From positions 1,428,001 through 1,488,000 of the forward strand of contig NC_088304.1 in NCBI RefSeq assembly GCF_032854445.1: 60,000 nt of DNA. The letters are read 5' to 3'. Positions 58,943 through 60,000 of the stretch are shown one piece after another. The notes under the pieces were generated by a model, which saw only the letters and a program-made list of their open reading frames with translations, made no database searches and was not told where the DNA came from. The translations under genes were made by a program, and so were the position numbers. This stretch comes from Liolophura sinensis. Lineage: Eukaryota; Mollusca; Polyplacophora; Chitonida; Chitonidae. Position 1 is the stretch's first letter; each line of letters begins with the position of its first letter.

Positions 58943-60000
58943 AACTCTGTCAAAAAAGAAACGCAACCCGTATTTTAGAGATTTTAATATTTAGTTTTAG
59001 GACGGCACAACTTTTTTCTTATTGAAGACAGAAGTCAGAAATTTGGCAGAATAATAATCAAGATGGTCATGTTTAAAACTGTCTTTTCAAAAGTCATCTC
59101 ACAGACACCAGTTGCTCGCCAGGGGGCGTCTTCCTCAGTATCTCGTATGACCACAACGAGCTGCAATCACTGCACGGCATCTCCTTGGACAAGAACGGAT
59201 AAGACGCCGGATTCTCTCCTGGGGAATGGCCCTCCACTCCTCCTGTAACGCAACGGCGAGCTGTTGAAGCGTCTGTGACGGTGGCTGACGTTGACGCACG
59301 TGTCGATCCAGAGTATCCCACAGGTGTTCAATAGGGTTGAGGTCTGGTGATTTAGAGGGCCACGGCAAGACATTGACGTTGGAATCCTGCAGAAAGTTCA
59401 TGGTTGCACGTGCAGTATGAGGCCTGGCGTTGTCCTGTTGAAAAAGCTGTGTCTGTCGGTCAATAATCGGGAGAAGGTGAGGCTGTAATACGTGGTTGAT
59501 GTAACGTTGGGCTGTCAGGTTCCCTGGAACGATCACCAAGTCTGATTTCTGGTTGTACGAGATGGCTCCCCAAACCATAACACTGCCTCCGCCAAATCTG
59601 TCCACCTGCCGGACGCAGATGGGCGCAAAGCGTTCATGACGTCTCCTATGCACACGCTGTCTTCCGTCGTGACGTGTCAAAAGAAAACGGGATTCATCAG
59701 AAAACCAGATGCGCCTCCAGTTTTGTAAAGTCCATATCCTTACGTTGTTGCACCACCTAAGTCGTAGGCGTCGATGTAAGGGGTGTAGTACAGGTCCAAC
59801 AACTGGTCTACAGGCACGTAAACCCGCTTCTTTCAGACGGTTCCTAATCGTTTGAGCCGACACTCTCCTCAAACCTGGTATTTGTGTGGCAGTCACGGTT
59901 GGTAGGGCATGCCGATTACGCAGGTGAAGGACCCGGATGTACCGATCTTGAAGTGGGGTCGTGATTCTTGGCCTTCCACTTCTCGGGCGATCGTTGGTCG
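58943..60000 (-). mobile_element. Second Tc1-like transposon, cut by window end
   Basis: The left end is placed after TA at 58941-58942, where 'ctctgtcaaaaaagaaacgc' resembles a Tc1/mariner terminal repeat. The other terminal repeat is beyond the window, so the boundary is inference. It lies just upstream of the gypsy gag frame. Confidence 0.7.
59135..60000 (-). CDS. Tc1-like transposase, intact in the window, N-terminus cut off
   Basis: The minus-strand frame is open from the window edge to the stop at 59135 (about 288 codons). It starts within the DNA-binding region (RPRSGRPRITT, a GRPR hook), then TIRNRLKEAGL of the second helix-turn-helix. The catalytic residues are D in FSDESRF, D in FQQDNARPHT and E in SPDLNPIEHLW, with 34 residues between the last two (DD34E). 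The end is CGHTRY. No stop or frameshift is present, unlike the copy at 31745, and the two proteins belong to different subfamilies. The product would cut and paste its own element at TA sites in the nucleus. Whether it is active depends on the missing part and the terminal repeats. Confidence 0.93.
   Translation of the reverse strand, partial: TNDRPRSGRPRITTPLQDRYIRVLHLRNRHALPTVTATQIPGLRRVSAQTIRNRLKEAGLRACRPVVGPVLHPLHRRLRLRWCNNVRIWTLQNWRRIWFSDESRFLLTRHDGRQRVHRRRHERFAPICVRQVDRFGGGSVMVWGAISYNQKSDLVIVPGNLTAQRYINHVLQPHLLPIIDRQTQLFQQDNARPHTARATMNFLQDSNVNVLPWPSKSPDLNPIEHLWDTLDRHVRQRQPPSQTLQQLAVALQEEWRAIPQERIRRLIRSCPRRCRAVIAARCGHTRY

Overview
The window is eukaryotic nuclear DNA from an invertebrate. 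Protein genes are cut into short exons by GT-AG introns, and tRNA-derived SINEs, Tc1-like DNA transposons, a decayed Ty3/gypsy element and about 30 minisatellite arrays fill the space between. The commonest SINE (family A: a 'ggcctccgtggctcagt' head and a tail with 'ttgagtacggcgtaaaac' before aaat repeats) and a second SINE ending in 'actcactcactc' look like those of lophotrochozoans, most likely a mollusc and perhaps a bivalve. That placement is inference. Three host genes could be rebuilt exon by exon with consistent splice phases. They share no visible pathway and look like ordinary neighbours. LAYOUT: 1-1280 is upstream sequence with a G-rich block. 1281-7869 (+) is DENR, a translation re-initiation factor of 197 residues in six coding exons, one only 20 nt long. 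Its intron 3 holds a 33-bp array split by a SINE. 8.0-10.6 kb is intergenic, with a 59-bp array. 10635-27767 (+) is a six-exon gene for a 204-residue type I membrane protein with a signal peptide, an EMI-like cysteine domain and one transmembrane helix. Its last intron (8.9 kb) is almost all repeats: two related 32-bp arrays in opposite orientation, an 11-copy satellite built from a SINE head, and an array that repeats the 3' splice site of the final exon. 27.8-31.4 kb is 3' flank and intergenic repeats. 31415-33089 is a complete Tc1-like element with 28-bp terminal inverted repeats and one stop in its transposase. 35274-49121 (-) is a GH1 beta-glycosidase gene (555 residues, eight exons, C-terminal membrane anchor), with arrays in most introns. 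49.1-51.85 kb is its upstream flank with a very uniform 40-bp array. 51.85-58.9 kb (-) is a decayed Ty3/gypsy element. 58.94-60.0 kb (-) is a second Tc1-like element cut by the window edge. MAIN OBSERVATIONS: the repeats here repeatedly appear to be amplified pieces of local functional sequence: a SINE head with its pol III promoter, a 3' splice acceptor, and three separate parts of the gypsy element (gag, the integrase FYWP region, the end of pol). No new multi-gene system is evident.
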